DNA from: Neobacillus citreus
Lineage (GTDB): Bacteria > Bacillota > Bacilli > Bacillales > Cytobacillaceae
DNA length: 37,314 bases
Direction: 5' to 3'
NCBI RefSeq assembly: GCF_018343545.2
Contig: NZ_JAGYPE020000059.1
Coordinates: forward strand, 1 to 37,314
A program made the translations under genes and the position numbers. The notes below the pieces were generated by a model. It was not told the DNA's origin. It did not search any database and saw only the letters and a list, made by a program, of their open reading frames with translations. Shown piece after piece: positions 1 to 7,524 of this stretch. Each line of letters opens with the position of its first letter. Positions within the stretch are counted from its first letter, which is position 1.

Positions 1-24
1 AAAATCTCTATACCTTAATTATAC

Positions 25-73
25 AAAAAAGACTGCCAGCAAACCCGAATTTTTTCGAATTTGTCGACAGTCT
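25..73 (-). terminator. Intrinsic terminator downstream of yppE
   Basis: Read on the minus strand, an AGACTG / CAGTCT stem with a partly paired interior is followed by a run of six T. It lies 13 bases past the yppE stop and would end the leftward yppE transcript. Confidence 0.7.
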
Positions 74-85
74 GAAAAGAGATGC

Positions 86-457
86 TCATGCATCTCTTTT
101 CTCTTTATTAACTTCTTTTAAAACTTCCGTCAGAAAAAATTCGACTGTCCGCTGGGCATTTAGAAATCTTGATTTGCTTGTTTTCGGAAAGAAAGCCTGG
201 ATGGAGAGCTGTTCAATATGTTCTGAAACAGATTCGACTTGCTGAATGCGGATATGTTTTAATGGAAGGTTTATAAGCCATTTTTTCATCTCCTCTTTCC
301 ACTCTCCGTTTATTGAGTTAACCTTATTGGCAAATGGCTTTATCACCTTATCAAAATTTTGTTCACTCCCCGTTTCTCTTGCTTCCTGAAAATGCCTCAA
401 AAATTCTTCATTGAATGATAATAACTCCTTTGTTAAATGCTCTATTTCCTTTTCCAA
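86..457 (-). CDS. yppE: YppE family protein (DUF1798)
   Basis: A 123-residue, mostly helical, charged protein of the YppE/DUF1798 family. It matches in length and in position, since yppE also lies in the recU-yppC neighbourhood of B. subtilis. Recognisable features are the N-terminal helix (EIEHLTKELL), a WKEEMKKW segment near residue 54, and a conserved helix ending in FFLTEVL. No catalytic residues or membrane segments are visible, and the family has a known fold but no assigned function. The start is a TTG codon, with GGGAGTG about 8 bases upstream as the ribosome site. The gene is followed by a strong terminator. The identification rests on length, composition and synteny, so the symbol is fairly sure and the function is unknown. 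Confidence 0.8.
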   Translation of the reverse strand: MEKEIEHLTKELLSFNEEFLRHFQEARETGSEQNFDKVIKPFANKVNSINGEWKEEMKKWLINLPLKHIRIQQVESVSEHIEQLSIQAFFPKTSKSRFLNAQRTVEFFLTEVLKEVNKEKRDA

Positions 458-540
458 GAATGCTCACTCCCTTCCCGCCAAATAAAAAAGCAGCACTATT
501 TTAAATGCCACTTTTAGATTTAAAACTATGATACCGAATA

Positions 541-813
541 TTAAAAACCCATTTCAAGCTTTAATGATTTTGCGGAATGGTGGGAAAGCGGATTTTGGAC
601 CATCTCTCCATTCAAAAGCATTTGGTCTGTAATTCTTTCCAACTTTGTAATTTTTTCAGCCGAATCAAGCAGTCTATCTTGTTCCCTTTGATCAAGCTCG
701 ATGCGAAGTTCAGAAAAGGATGCTTTTAGTGCCTCATCTAATTCTTCCAATTGGTCATATATCCCCGCCAGCTTAGACAGGAGCCTATCCTTATCACTAA
801 ATGAACTATTCAT
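541..813 (-). CDS. Small coiled-coil hypothetical protein (yppD position)
   Basis: A 90-residue acidic, leucine-rich protein with no signal peptide and no cysteines. Roughly residues 8 to 65 look like a long amphipathic helix or coiled coil (LSKLAGIYDQLEELDEALKA). The ATG is preceded by GGGAGG at about 9 bases, which supports real expression. It sits between yppC and yppE, where B. subtilis has yppD, but I cannot confirm sequence homology to YppD. It may be co-transcribed with yppE 83 bases downstream. I do not recognise a function. Confidence 0.65.
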   Translation of the reverse strand: MNSSFSDKDRLLSKLAGIYDQLEELDEALKASFSELRIELDQREQDRLLDSAEKITKLERITDQMLLNGEMVQNPLSHHSAKSLKLEMGF

Positions 814-1008
814 TTTCTAAAACCTCCCCCACGTTTTTCCTAAAGTTAATATTCTCTTTCCAATCAATGGTTCCTTCACCCTTGACAAAACTAGAAGCAT
901 TTCGGCAAAGAAAGTGCCATTCTGGCATATTCTCTATTTTCATTCGACAGAATCTAGAATCGTATGAAAACCAAAATTCAGCACATGATATTAGTGGAGG
1001 TGTTTATT

Positions 1009-1119
1009 TTGTCTAACAACAATAAACAAAACAAAAGCCAACCGCGGCAATCTGATACAGAAAAAAGAACAGGTTACGGCGATAAAAAGTTAGAAGGACC
1101 AAACCGACCGGCTGAGTAA
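1009..1119 (+). CDS. sspM: SspM-like small acid-soluble spore protein
   Basis: A 36-codon gene starting with TTG, with a strong GGAGGTG ribosome site 6 bases upstream. The product is hydrophilic, rich in Lys, Asn and Gln, has no cysteine, and ends in KKLEGPNRPAE. This closely resembles the remembered C-terminus of B. subtilis SspM (KKLGGPNRPST), a minor small acid-soluble protein made in the forespore under sigma-G. The upstream DNA has GCATA, 18 bases, then CAGAATC (925 to 954), a partial match to the sigma-G consensus that would leave a leader of about 40 bases. A better -10 match (CATGATA, 984 to 990) lies too close to the ribosome site to work. A hairpin with a T-run directly follows the stop. 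The call is based on the C-terminal motif, size and locus. Confidence 0.7.
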   Translation: MSNNNKQNKSQPRQSDTEKRTGYGDKKLEGPNRPAE

Positions 1120-1120
1120 G

Positions 1121-1154
1121 AAAAAAGCAAGGAGATCACCCTCCTTGCTTTTTT
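1121..1154. terminator. Bidirectional terminator between the sspM-like gene and yppC
   Basis: A perfect 14-base-pair stem (AAAAAAGCAAGGAG with its complement) closes a six-base loop. The A and T tracts at the two ends let it serve both convergent genes. It begins 2 bases after the sspM-like stop and ends 2 bases before the yppC stop. Confidence 0.85.
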
Positions 1155-1155
1155 C

Positions 1156-2133
1156 TTATTTCCATTTTTTTAAATCCAGTGCCTTTTTCAAGGAAACAAG
1201 CAGCTGCAGCTGATGGGATTTAGCCACGTACCAATCGGTTAGGTGAATCGGGTGGCGATGATGGACTGGAAAATGCAGCCACGAGGAAGAGACCTTTCGA
1301 ACTTTACTCCAATCCTGATTATCCTGCCGATGGTGCTTGATTACCGGGTAGGTCATTCTTAAGATAGGAGTAGTTCCTTCCGTTTTCATTTTGAAATACT
1401 GTTCATAATCATTTCTTGAGCCTGTATGTGTTGTCTTTTCAGCAAACTCAAAAAAATGAGGAAATAACCTCGGCTGAAAAAGAATGCTCGCCAGCCTTTT
1501 TCCAAGATTAATCCTTTTTGAAAGAGACCTAAAGCCATTCACGCTTGCGCCATATACCTCCCCGCCGCAGGTTGGGAACAACACGCAGCTAAAATGCAGC
1601 CAATCTTGAAAATTGAATATAAGTGATTGAAATACCTTCTTCTTATAAACAGGGTGTTCAATGACCGGTTTCTGAATCACATTTTGTTCATTAATGATTA
1701 GGGCGGTCGTGAGCCTTTTACTATCTTTATCCCTCCAAAAGCGGTGCCACTCATTTTGAATAAAGGATGAAACATGAAAATAGGGAAGTAAATGAAACAG
1801 AGGCCGGCCTAATTTCGTCGAATATTGATAGACCAATAATTGGGGGAAAACATCATGAAATATTAGCCAATTTGCCCTTTCATATGTAAAAAAAAGCTGT
1901 TTTCTGACCTGGGGGGCAAGCAGCTGCCGAAACATAGATCCTTCAAGATCGCACATATTCCAGCCGCCATTTCGGGATACCATGCTTGCCAGAAAAGACC
2001 ATTGAATATCCGGATTTTCTTTAAAGTAGGAAAAATATGCATTAGTCCTTGAAATATTATCGATATTTTTTTTGCTTGTTTCGGTTTCAATTTGACGAAT
2101 GATATTTTGTTCGTGTATTGTAAGGAGACTCAT
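1156..2133 (-). CDS. yppC: YppC, DUF2515 family protein
   Basis: A 325-residue protein of the DUF2515 family found in spore-forming bacilli. Typical features are an N-terminal RTNAYFSYFKENPDIQW block (about residues 29 to 45), a following MVSRNGGWNMCDLEG segment, and a conserved HFPVHHRH stretch near residue 290. It is rich in aromatic and histidine residues. It has no clear signal peptide or membrane segment, and the biochemical role is unknown. The ATG has a modest ribosome site (AAGGAAAG, about 11 bases upstream). It is divergent from recU, as in B. subtilis, and converges on the sspM-like gene. The upstream region contains a perfect palindrome described separately. Confidence 0.85.
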   Translation of the reverse strand: MSLLTIHEQNIIRQIETETSKKNIDNISRTNAYFSYFKENPDIQWSFLASMVSRNGGWNMCDLEGSMFRQLLAPQVRKQLFFTYERANWLIFHDVFPQLLVYQYSTKLGRPLFHLLPYFHVSSFIQNEWHRFWRDKDSKRLTTALIINEQNVIQKPVIEHPVYKKKVFQSLIFNFQDWLHFSCVLFPTCGGEVYGASVNGFRSLSKRINLGKRLASILFQPRLFPHFFEFAEKTTHTGSRNDYEQYFKMKTEGTTPILRMTYPVIKHHRQDNQDWSKVRKVSSSWLHFPVHHRHPIHLTDWYVAKSHQLQLLVSLKKALDLKKWK

Positions 2134-2168
2134 ATTTTGTGCATCTTTCCTTCAGTTTTTAATAGATT

Positions 2169-2184
2169 ATTAGCGCATGCTAAT
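2169..2184. repeat. Perfect palindrome upstream of yppC
   Basis: ATTAGC, then GCAT, then GCTAAT: a fully self-complementary 16-base site 36 bases upstream of the yppC start. A half-site (ATTAGCG) recurs near 2239. It could be an operator for yppC or the divergent recU, but no factor is recognised. Confidence 0.4.
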
Positions 2185-2287
2185 CCCTTAAGAAGAATGA
2201 ATCATTTATTTTTATAACAAAAACGGTACAATTAATATTAGCGTTTACCTGAAGGGCTATTTTATTCACCCACTTTTTTCTAAGATT

Positions 2288-2296
2288 TGATATGAT
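2288..2296 (+). promoter_or_regulatory. Extended -10 promoter for recU-ponA
   Basis: TGATATGAT combines a TGn extension with a -10 hexamer one base from consensus. It lies 26 bases before the recU ATG. No good -35 is visible at normal spacing, which is tolerable for an extended -10 promoter. Confidence 0.55.
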
Positions 2297-2322
2297 AGTG
2301 AGTGTCTTAAGAGGTGAAGAAA

Positions 2323-2937
2323 ATGAGCTTTAATTATCCAAATGGAAAAAAGTATGTTCGCTTGGATCAAGAGAAAAAAGCACCGGTAAAAATCAAAAAA
2401 AATGATGGATATGGCAATCGGGGAATGACACTTGAAGAGGACTTAAACGAGAGTAATGAATATTACCGTTCAAGGAAGATGGCCGTTATCCATAAGAAAC
2501 CGACACCAATTCAAATCGTCCAAGTGGATTACCCAAAGCGAAGTGCTGCAGTTATTAAAGAAGCCTATTTTAAACTTGCCTCCACCACTGATTATAATGG
2601 CGTTTATAAAGGGAAATATATTGATTTTGAAGCAAAGGAAACAGAAAATCCAACTTCATTTCCGTTGAAAAATTTCCATCAGCACCAAATTACCCATATG
2701 GAAGAAGTGATGAATCAGGGTGGGATTTGCTTTGTTATCATCCGATTTTCGCGATTTGATGAGGTATATTTGCTAGAGGCAAGGCATATGTTAGGTTTTT
2801 GGGACAGAATGATGAGTGGAGGAAGAAAATCGATTACAAGGGAAGAAATTATACACAACGGTTATCTCATACCGCTTGGATTTCATCCAAGAATTGATTA
2901 TATTAAAATATTAGATAATCTTTTACCTCTTTATTAA
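2323..2937 (+). CDS. recU: Holliday junction resolvase RecU
   Basis: A 204-residue RecU, which cleaves four-way DNA junctions in recombinational repair and chromosome segregation, acting with RuvAB and RecA. The PD-(D/E)XK-type nuclease centre is visible: D90 in TTDYNG, D101 and E103 in YIDFEAKET, and K105. The NRGMTLEEDLNESN segment (about residues 32 to 45) and HKKPTPIQIV also match the family. The ATG at 2323 is chosen over the upstream GTG at 2314 because AGGTG at 2312 to 2316 is the ribosome site for it. ponA follows after 36 bases with no terminator, the classical recU-ponA pair. All nuclease residues are intact. Confidence 0.96.
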   Translation: MSFNYPNGKKYVRLDQEKKAPVKIKKNDGYGNRGMTLEEDLNESNEYYRSRKMAVIHKKPTPIQIVQVDYPKRSAAVIKEAYFKLASTTDYNGVYKGKYIDFEAKETENPTSFPLKNFHQHQITHMEEVMNQGGICFVIIRFSRFDEVYLLEARHMLGFWDRMMSGGRKSITREEIIHNGYLIPLGFHPRIDYIKILDNLLPLY

Positions 2938-2973
2938 TAAACAAATAAAGAGCAGAAAGGAAGGAATTTCAAA

Positions 2974-5532
2974 ATGGCTGAGCAATACCAATCAAGAGAG
3001 GAGCGCCGAAAGAAACAGCAGTCAAACAATAAGGCCAAACCAAAAGCAAAGGCTAAGAAAGGCGGAATGGCAAAGAAAATTTTCCTTTCCCTAGTGGTGC
3101 TTTGTTTTGTCGGCTTATTGGCTGGTGTCGGCACTTTCGCCTATTTAGTAAAGGACACTCCCAAGCTTGATCCTAAATTATTAAAAGATCCTATCCCTTC
3201 AAAGATTCTAGATAAAGATGGAGAGCTTATTTCCGAAGCCGGCTCAGTGAACCGGGAATATGTTACTTATAAAGATATACCGGAGCAGGTTGAAAATGCC
3301 ATTTTGGCAACGGAGGATTATCGTTTTTATAAACATCATGGCATCGACCCGATACGCCTTGGCGGTGCGGTTCTCGCAAATTTCCGTGATGGCTTTGGTT
3401 CGGAAGGCGGCAGCACGATTACCCAGCAGGTTGTCAAAAACGCCTTTTTATCACGTGATAAAACCTTGAAACGAAAAGTTCAGGAAGCATGGCTATCCTA
3501 TCAGCTGGAACAAAAATATACAAAACATCAAATTTTTGAAATGTATGTCAATAAGGTATATGTCTCGGAAAATAGCTGGGGTATTGCCACTGCTGCAAAA
3601 ATATATTACGGAAAAACACTTGATCAGTTGACACTTGCGGAAGCAGCCCAATTGGCTGGGATGCCGCAAAGCCCGAATAATTACAATCCTTTTAACCATC
3701 CGGATTTAGCCGAAAAAAGAAGAAACATCGTATTGAGTTTAATGTATCAGCATGGTTTTATTTCAAAGGCACAGATGGAAGAAGCTAAGAAGGTTGCCGT
3801 AAAAGATACGGTCCTGAAAGAGGAACAGCGTAAAATAAATGACAAACCATATGATGCCTTCGTAGATGCTGTCATTGATGAAGTTAAAAAAACAACCGAT
3901 TTTGATATTTTTTCTGACGGTTTAACAATTTATACAACACTTGACAAAAACGCGCAAGACTATGTTAACGAGCTTTTAAACTCCAAAGACCTTATTCCAT
4001 ATCCTGATGATCAATTCCAGGCAGGAGTCGCACTTCTCGACACAAAGACTGGAGAAATCAGGGCGATTGGCGGCGGCAGAAACCAACAGGTGCAGCGCGG
4101 CTACAACTATGCCATTGATATACAGCGCCAGCCCGGCTCTACCATTAAACCTGTGTTGGATTACGGCCCTGCCATCGAATACCTGAATTGGGGCACCTAC
4201 CAAATGATTGAGGATAAACCAATTACGTATTCGTCTGGTAAGAAATTCGGAAACTGGGACGGTCAATATAAGGGTCCGATGACGATGAGGACGGCCCTTC
4301 AGTTATCTAGGAACACACCGGCGGTTCAGGCCATTCAACAGGTTGGACTGGATAATGCCATGAAATTTGCCTTAAATCTGGGCATCCCGTTAAAAGAAAT
4401 CTCTGAATCCTATGCGATTGGCGGCTTTGGCGGAAAAACCGTTGGGGTATCACCTTTAGAAATGGCTGGAGCTTATGCGGCGTTTGGCAACAAAGGTATT
4501 TACAATAAGCCGCATGCTGTCACGAAAATTCAACTGCGTGATGGTACCGTTATTGACACAGCACCAGAACCAAAGGTGGCCATGAAGGATTCCACAGCGT
4601 TTATGGTTACCGACATGCTAAAGAGTGTCCTAGTTTCTCCGGGTACGGGGACAAACGCAAAAGTACCAGGACTCCCAATGGCAGGTAAGACAGGGACTAC
4701 AAACTATTCGGAAGAACAAAGAAATGCCTGGAATATTAGTAAAAGCGCGGTACCAGATTCTTGGTTTACAGGGTATACGACCAATTATACAGCATCCATA
4801 TGGACTGGTTACGGTGACTATAAAACGCCGATTGAGGCAAAGGGAAATAACCAAAGAATTGCCCAGTTAATCTTTAAAAATTTACTAGCGCATGTCTCAA
4901 AAGGCAAACAAACAGCTGACTTTACTATGCCAAATAGTGTGGAGAAGGTCAGAATCGAAAAAGGCTCCATGCCGGCTGTGCTTGCGAGTGAATACACTCC
5001 TGACAGCGAAGTACTCACGGAATATGCTGTAAAGGGCCATGCCCCGAAAACAGTATCCGAGAAATTTAACAAGCTTGAGGCACCTAGCGGCTTGGCAGCA
5101 AAATTTGATCAAGATACACAAAAAATCGCTGTAACTTGGGATTATCCAAATACAGCACAACAAAATGTTCAGTTTGATATTACCGTTGATAACGGCACTA
5201 CTCCAAATCATGTGGTGCAGGCAGAAAAAGGATTCCTATTCCCAGTTAAGCCGGGTGAGAAATACACTATTACTGTTCTGGCTATTATCGGAGATCGGAA
5301 GAGCGATCCTGCAACAACTACCATTGAGGTTCCGCAGGCAGAAATCGATAGTGAACCAGGAAATGGAAATAACGGCACTGGGGACGGAAATGGAAACGGA
5401 AACGGCACTAACAATGAGAACGGTAATGGTACCGGAACTGGTACCGGCAGTGGAAATGGCAGCGGCAATAACACCGGCGGAGTCGTGATCCCGCCAATCG
5501 TAACCCCTGGAACTCCTTCCAGCGGGCATTAA
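2974..5532 (+). CDS. ponA: Penicillin-binding protein 1A (bifunctional PBP)
   Basis: An 852-residue class A penicillin-binding protein that polymerises and cross-links peptidoglycan at the outer membrane face. A short basic cytoplasmic tail is followed by one membrane helix (about 34 to 59). The glycosyltransferase domain (about 75 to 250) has catalytic E114 in ATEDYRF. The transpeptidase domain carries S389-T-I-K392 with the active serine, S445-R-N447, and K572-T-G-T. A fibronectin type III-like domain (about 695 to 790) and a Gly/Asn/Thr-rich tail complete it. The ATG has AAAGGAAGGA upstream. It is co-transcribed with recU and ends at a bidirectional terminator shared with ypoC. Length is a little below B. 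subtilis PBP1 (about 914). Confidence 0.97.
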   Translation: MAEQYQSREERRKKQQSNNKAKPKAKAKKGGMAKKIFLSLVVLCFVGLLAGVGTFAYLVKDTPKLDPKLLKDPIPSKILDKDGELISEAGSVNREYVTYKDIPEQVENAILATEDYRFYKHHGIDPIRLGGAVLANFRDGFGSEGGSTITQQVVKNAFLSRDKTLKRKVQEAWLSYQLEQKYTKHQIFEMYVNKVYVSENSWGIATAAKIYYGKTLDQLTLAEAAQLAGMPQSPNNYNPFNHPDLAEKRRNIVLSLMYQHGFISKAQMEEAKKVAVKDTVLKEEQRKINDKPYDAFVDAVIDEVKKTTDFDIFSDGLTIYTTLDKNAQDYVNELLNSKDLIPYPDDQFQAGVALLDTKTGEIRAIGGGRNQQVQRGYNYAIDIQRQPGSTIKPVLDYGPAIEYLNWGTYQMIEDKPITYSSGKKFGNWDGQYKGPMTMRTALQLSRNTPAVQAIQQVGLDNAMKFALNLGIPLKEISESYAIGGFGGKTVGVSPLEMAGAYAAFGNKGIYNKPHAVTKIQLRDGTVIDTAPEPKVAMKDSTAFMVTDMLKSVLVSPGTGTNAKVPGLPMAGKTGTTNYSEEQRNAWNISKSAVPDSWFTGYTTNYTASIWTGYGDYKTPIEAKGNNQRIAQLIFKNLLAHVSKGKQTADFTMPNSVEKVRIEKGSMPAVLASEYTPDSEVLTEYAVKGHAPKTVSEKFNKLEAPSGLAAKFDQDTQKIAVTWDYPNTAQQNVQFDITVDNGTTPNHVVQAEKGFLFPVKPGEKYTITVLAIIGDRKSDPATTTIEVPQAEIDSEPGNGNNGTGDGNGNGNGTNNENGNGTGTGTGSGNGSGNNTGGVVIPPIVTPGTPSSGH
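5359..5481 (+). repeat. Low-complexity Gly/Asn/Thr coding repeat in ponA tail
   Basis: Codons 796 to 836 of ponA consist almost only of Gly, Asn, Thr and a few Ser, Asp and Glu, with near-tandem units such as GGAAACGGAAACGGC and GGTACCGGAACTGGTACC. Such tails are likely disordered and prone to length change by slippage. Confidence 0.8.
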
Positions 5533-5600
5533 ATGAAAACTCGCCGATTGGCTAGTCCGATAGGACGAAGACAGAGGGGTAGTTGAATTTCCTATTAGCT

Positions 5601-5646
5601 AAAAAAACAAGAGGCTGACACTAGGTTGTCAGCCTCTTGTTTTTTT
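5601..5646. terminator. Bidirectional terminator between ponA and ypoC
   Basis: A perfect 20-base-pair stem (starting AAAAAAACAAGAGGCTGACA) closes a six-base loop, with T-runs available on both strands. The ypoC stop codon lies in the loop, so half of the stem encodes the last residues of YpoC. Confidence 0.9.
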
Positions 5647-5980
5647 GGATATTTTTCCGGGCATATTGTTTTTCTTGTTCTACCATGAGTTCTGATAACT
5701 GTCGATATGAATGATAGAGTGATGGTCTGGACTTGATAAAAGCGAATCGCTCCTTAAGATTGACAGGCTTGTATTCGAAGCTTTCAAATGGAATGGGATC
5801 GGTGCAGCTAAGTGGCAATCCATTCGTCAGAAACAAAAACCTAAGGTATAATTGAATTCCTTTATTCATCCATTCTTTCGCCCCTATTTGGTCCCTGTTT
5901 CGAAAAACTTTCTCAAGATGCTCCTGTGTACTGGCCCATTCTTTAAGAATATCGTTTAAAGACTCTGAAGGCTTACTCAT
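5621..5980 (-). CDS. ypoC: YpoC family protein
   Basis: A 119-residue hydrophilic protein at the ypoC position, directly after nth. Its start overlaps the end of nth by 8 bases (ATGAGTAA), so translation is probably coupled. A WASTQEHLEKVFRNRD helix and PIPFESFEYKPVNLKERFAFI (about residues 63 to 83) are the most distinctive parts. No catalytic motif, signal peptide or membrane segment is visible. It is somewhat shorter than my recollection of B. subtilis YpoC. The function is unknown, though conserved linkage to dnaD and nth hints at DNA replication or repair. The last codons run through the terminator stem. Confidence 0.75.
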   Translation of the reverse strand: MSKPSESLNDILKEWASTQEHLEKVFRNRDQIGAKEWMNKGIQLYLRFLFLTNGLPLSCTDPIPFESFEYKPVNLKERFAFIKSRPSLYHSYRQLSELMVEQEKQYARKNIQKNKRLTT

Positions 5981-6635
5981 TTACAGCAGCCTTTCCTTTC
6001 ATTCTTTTCTTCCCTTCCCTGCAAAGACCTAAGAGCGGGCAGCTTGGGCACTGCGGGTTTTGCGCCTTGCAATGATATCTGCCAAAAAAGATTAAGCGGT
6101 GATGTGTCGCAGACCACTCCTCTTTCGGTACCTTCTTCATCAGCGTCTTTTCCACTTCCAATACAGAGTCCTTCCAACGGCAAATGCCGAGCCTCTTACT
6201 GACACGTTCAACATGGGTATCAACAGCGATGGCGGGAATGCCATAGGCAACCGAAACAACAACATTGGCTGTTTTCCGGCCCACTCCCGGCAGCTTTGTT
6301 AATTCATCCCTATCCATAGGCACTTCCCCATTATATTCATCTAATAAAATACGGCAAAGGCTTTGAATGTTTTTCGCTTTGTTCCGATAAAGACCGATTG
6401 AGCGGATATCATTTTGCAATTCCTCCAAAGGGACTTTTAAGTAGTCCTCTGGGGTCTTGTATTTTTTAAATAGACCAACAGTTACCTTATTAACGAGTGC
6501 ATCGGTGCATTGGGCAGATAAAGCGACAGCGATAACGAGTTCAAAAGGATTGGAATGATTTAATTCGCAATGGGCATCTGGAAACATTTCACCCATTGTA
6601 TCTAAACAATGCCGAATTTGTGTATTATTAAGCAA
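5973..6635 (-). CDS. nth: Endonuclease III (DNA glycosylase/AP lyase)
   Basis: A 220-residue Nth, which removes oxidised pyrimidines from DNA and nicks the abasic site in base excision repair. The helix-hairpin-helix LPGVGRKTA holds catalytic K121, and D139 is in AVDTHVERV. A 4Fe-4S cluster is formed by C189, C196, C199 and C205 with the usual 6-2-5 spacing. The TTG at 6635 is preferred: the ribosome site AGGGGTG sits 6 bases upstream, and the resulting start MLNNTQIRHCLD aligns with B. subtilis MLNLKQIEFCLD. The GTG three codons earlier overlaps that ribosome site. The gene follows dnaD and is coupled to ypoC. Confidence 0.95.
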   Translation of the reverse strand: MLNNTQIRHCLDTMGEMFPDAHCELNHSNPFELVIAVALSAQCTDALVNKVTVGLFKKYKTPEDYLKVPLEELQNDIRSIGLYRNKAKNIQSLCRILLDEYNGEVPMDRDELTKLPGVGRKTANVVVSVAYGIPAIAVDTHVERVSKRLGICRWKDSVLEVEKTLMKKVPKEEWSATHHRLIFFGRYHCKAQNPQCPSCPLLGLCREGKKRMKGKAAVNE

Positions 6636-6663
6636 GGTTTTCACCCCTCTAAATGTTTATTAC

Positions 6664-6692
6664 AGAAAATAAACGAGTGAATTGTCACTCGT
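6664..6692 (-). terminator. Terminator-like hairpin downstream of dnaD
   Basis: On the minus strand, ACGAGTGA and TCACTCGT form an 8-base-pair stem with a four-base loop, followed by the imperfect T-tract TTTATTTT. The interrupted tract suggests partial termination, leaving some read-through into nth. Confidence 0.5.
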
Positions 6693-6702
6693 CATTTGAG
6701 AA

Positions 6703-7401
6703 TTATTGCTCTAACCAGTTATAGAATGGAATGGATGATGGCGGGGCATCCTCTCTTGGATTGCCTTTTTGAACTTGTTTCTGCCGGAATTTGCGACCCT
6801 GATTTTTGGCCTGCTCAAGTGTCTTAATGCCGTTCTTCTTCCACTCAAAAAGAATTCTATCAATATAGCGAAAATTTAATTTACCTGACATGACTGCTTC
6901 ACGAAGTGCGGCTTTGATAATGACAGGATCATGATGGTCATCATCCATCCACATCGCAAGAGACTCACATTCAAAAGGAGACAAAGGACGGCCAAATTCA
7001 TTTTCAAAACACGTATATAAATCGGTTTCATCCGTTTTCTTTTGATTCTCATGTACATTCTGCGTGCTTGTTAAAAATTGTGTCACGAGTCTTTCCCATA
7101 ATGGTTTAATTGTGTACTTCTCGAAACGAATGCCGTCTTGCGAATATTCATCAATGATGGCAAGTAAGCCTCTTTGAATCAGCTTTCTAAGCATGTCACT
7201 GCATTCTGATAGCGAAATGGTCATTCTTGAGGAAAGCTCTTCAGGGGTTGGAAAATCATTACCTTTCTCTACAAACGTCATGATATTTAGTAACAGAACT
7301 AATTCTGCTTCGTTTAAATTCAAATTGCGATATTCGGTAAATAGTAAAGAGGGTACGGTAATGGTACCTTCTTCTAGCCAAGCTATTATATTATCTTTCA
7401 T
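6703..7401 (-). CDS. dnaD: DNA replication initiation protein DnaD
   Basis: A 232-residue DnaD, the same length as in B. subtilis. It acts in replication initiation and restart, helping DnaB and DnaI load the replicative helicase after DnaA or PriA. The N-terminal winged-helix domain (about 1 to 100, including FPTPEELSSRMTISLSECSDML) mediates oligomerisation. The C-terminal DnaD domain (about 125 to 205) has the NFRYIDRILFEWKKNGI signature, followed by a basic DNA-binding tail. AGGAGGTG lies 7 bases before the ATG. An extended -10 promoter is just upstream. In B. subtilis asnS lies between aspB and dnaD, but here it is absent. Confidence 0.95.
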   Translation of the reverse strand: MKDNIIAWLEEGTITVPSLLFTEYRNLNLNEAELVLLLNIMTFVEKGNDFPTPEELSSRMTISLSECSDMLRKLIQRGLLAIIDEYSQDGIRFEKYTIKPLWERLVTQFLTSTQNVHENQKKTDETDLYTCFENEFGRPLSPFECESLAMWMDDDHHDPVIIKAALREAVMSGKLNFRYIDRILFEWKKNGIKTLEQAKNQGRKFRQKQVQKGNPREDAPPSSIPFYNWLEQ

Positions 7402-7420
7402 GTTAGGACACCTCCTAAAA

Positions 7421-7429
7421 AGTATATCA
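7421..7429 (-). promoter_or_regulatory. Extended -10 promoter for dnaD
   Basis: On the minus strand TGATATACT has a TGn extension and a -10 hexamer one base off consensus. It lies 20 bases upstream of the dnaD ATG. No convincing -35 is present. Confidence 0.5.
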
Positions 7430-7483
7430 CGAACAGGTGATTTCGAGTAAGAGAATTAGGCATCCTGTTTTGGTAAAGAAATC

Positions 7484-7510
7484 AAAAAGCCTGCAGGTCG
7501 CAGACTTTTT
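7484..7510 (-). terminator. Intrinsic terminator downstream of aspB
   Basis: On the minus strand AAAAAG-T-CTGC pairs with GCAG-G-CTTTTT (one G-U pair) around a five-base loop and ends in a T-run. It lies 15 bases after the aspB stop. Confidence 0.75.
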
Positions 7511-7524
7511 GATTTTACTAAAGG

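Noticed and set aside
984..990. CATGATA as the sigma-G -10 of the sspM-like gene
   Set aside because: It fits the consensus well, but a start about 7 bases downstream would fall inside the ribosome site. The weaker upstream site is more workable.
801..1016. 71-codon plus-strand frame upstream of the sspM-like gene
   Set aside because: It runs through the promoter region and overlaps the ribosome site and start of the sspM-like gene, with no ribosome site of its own.
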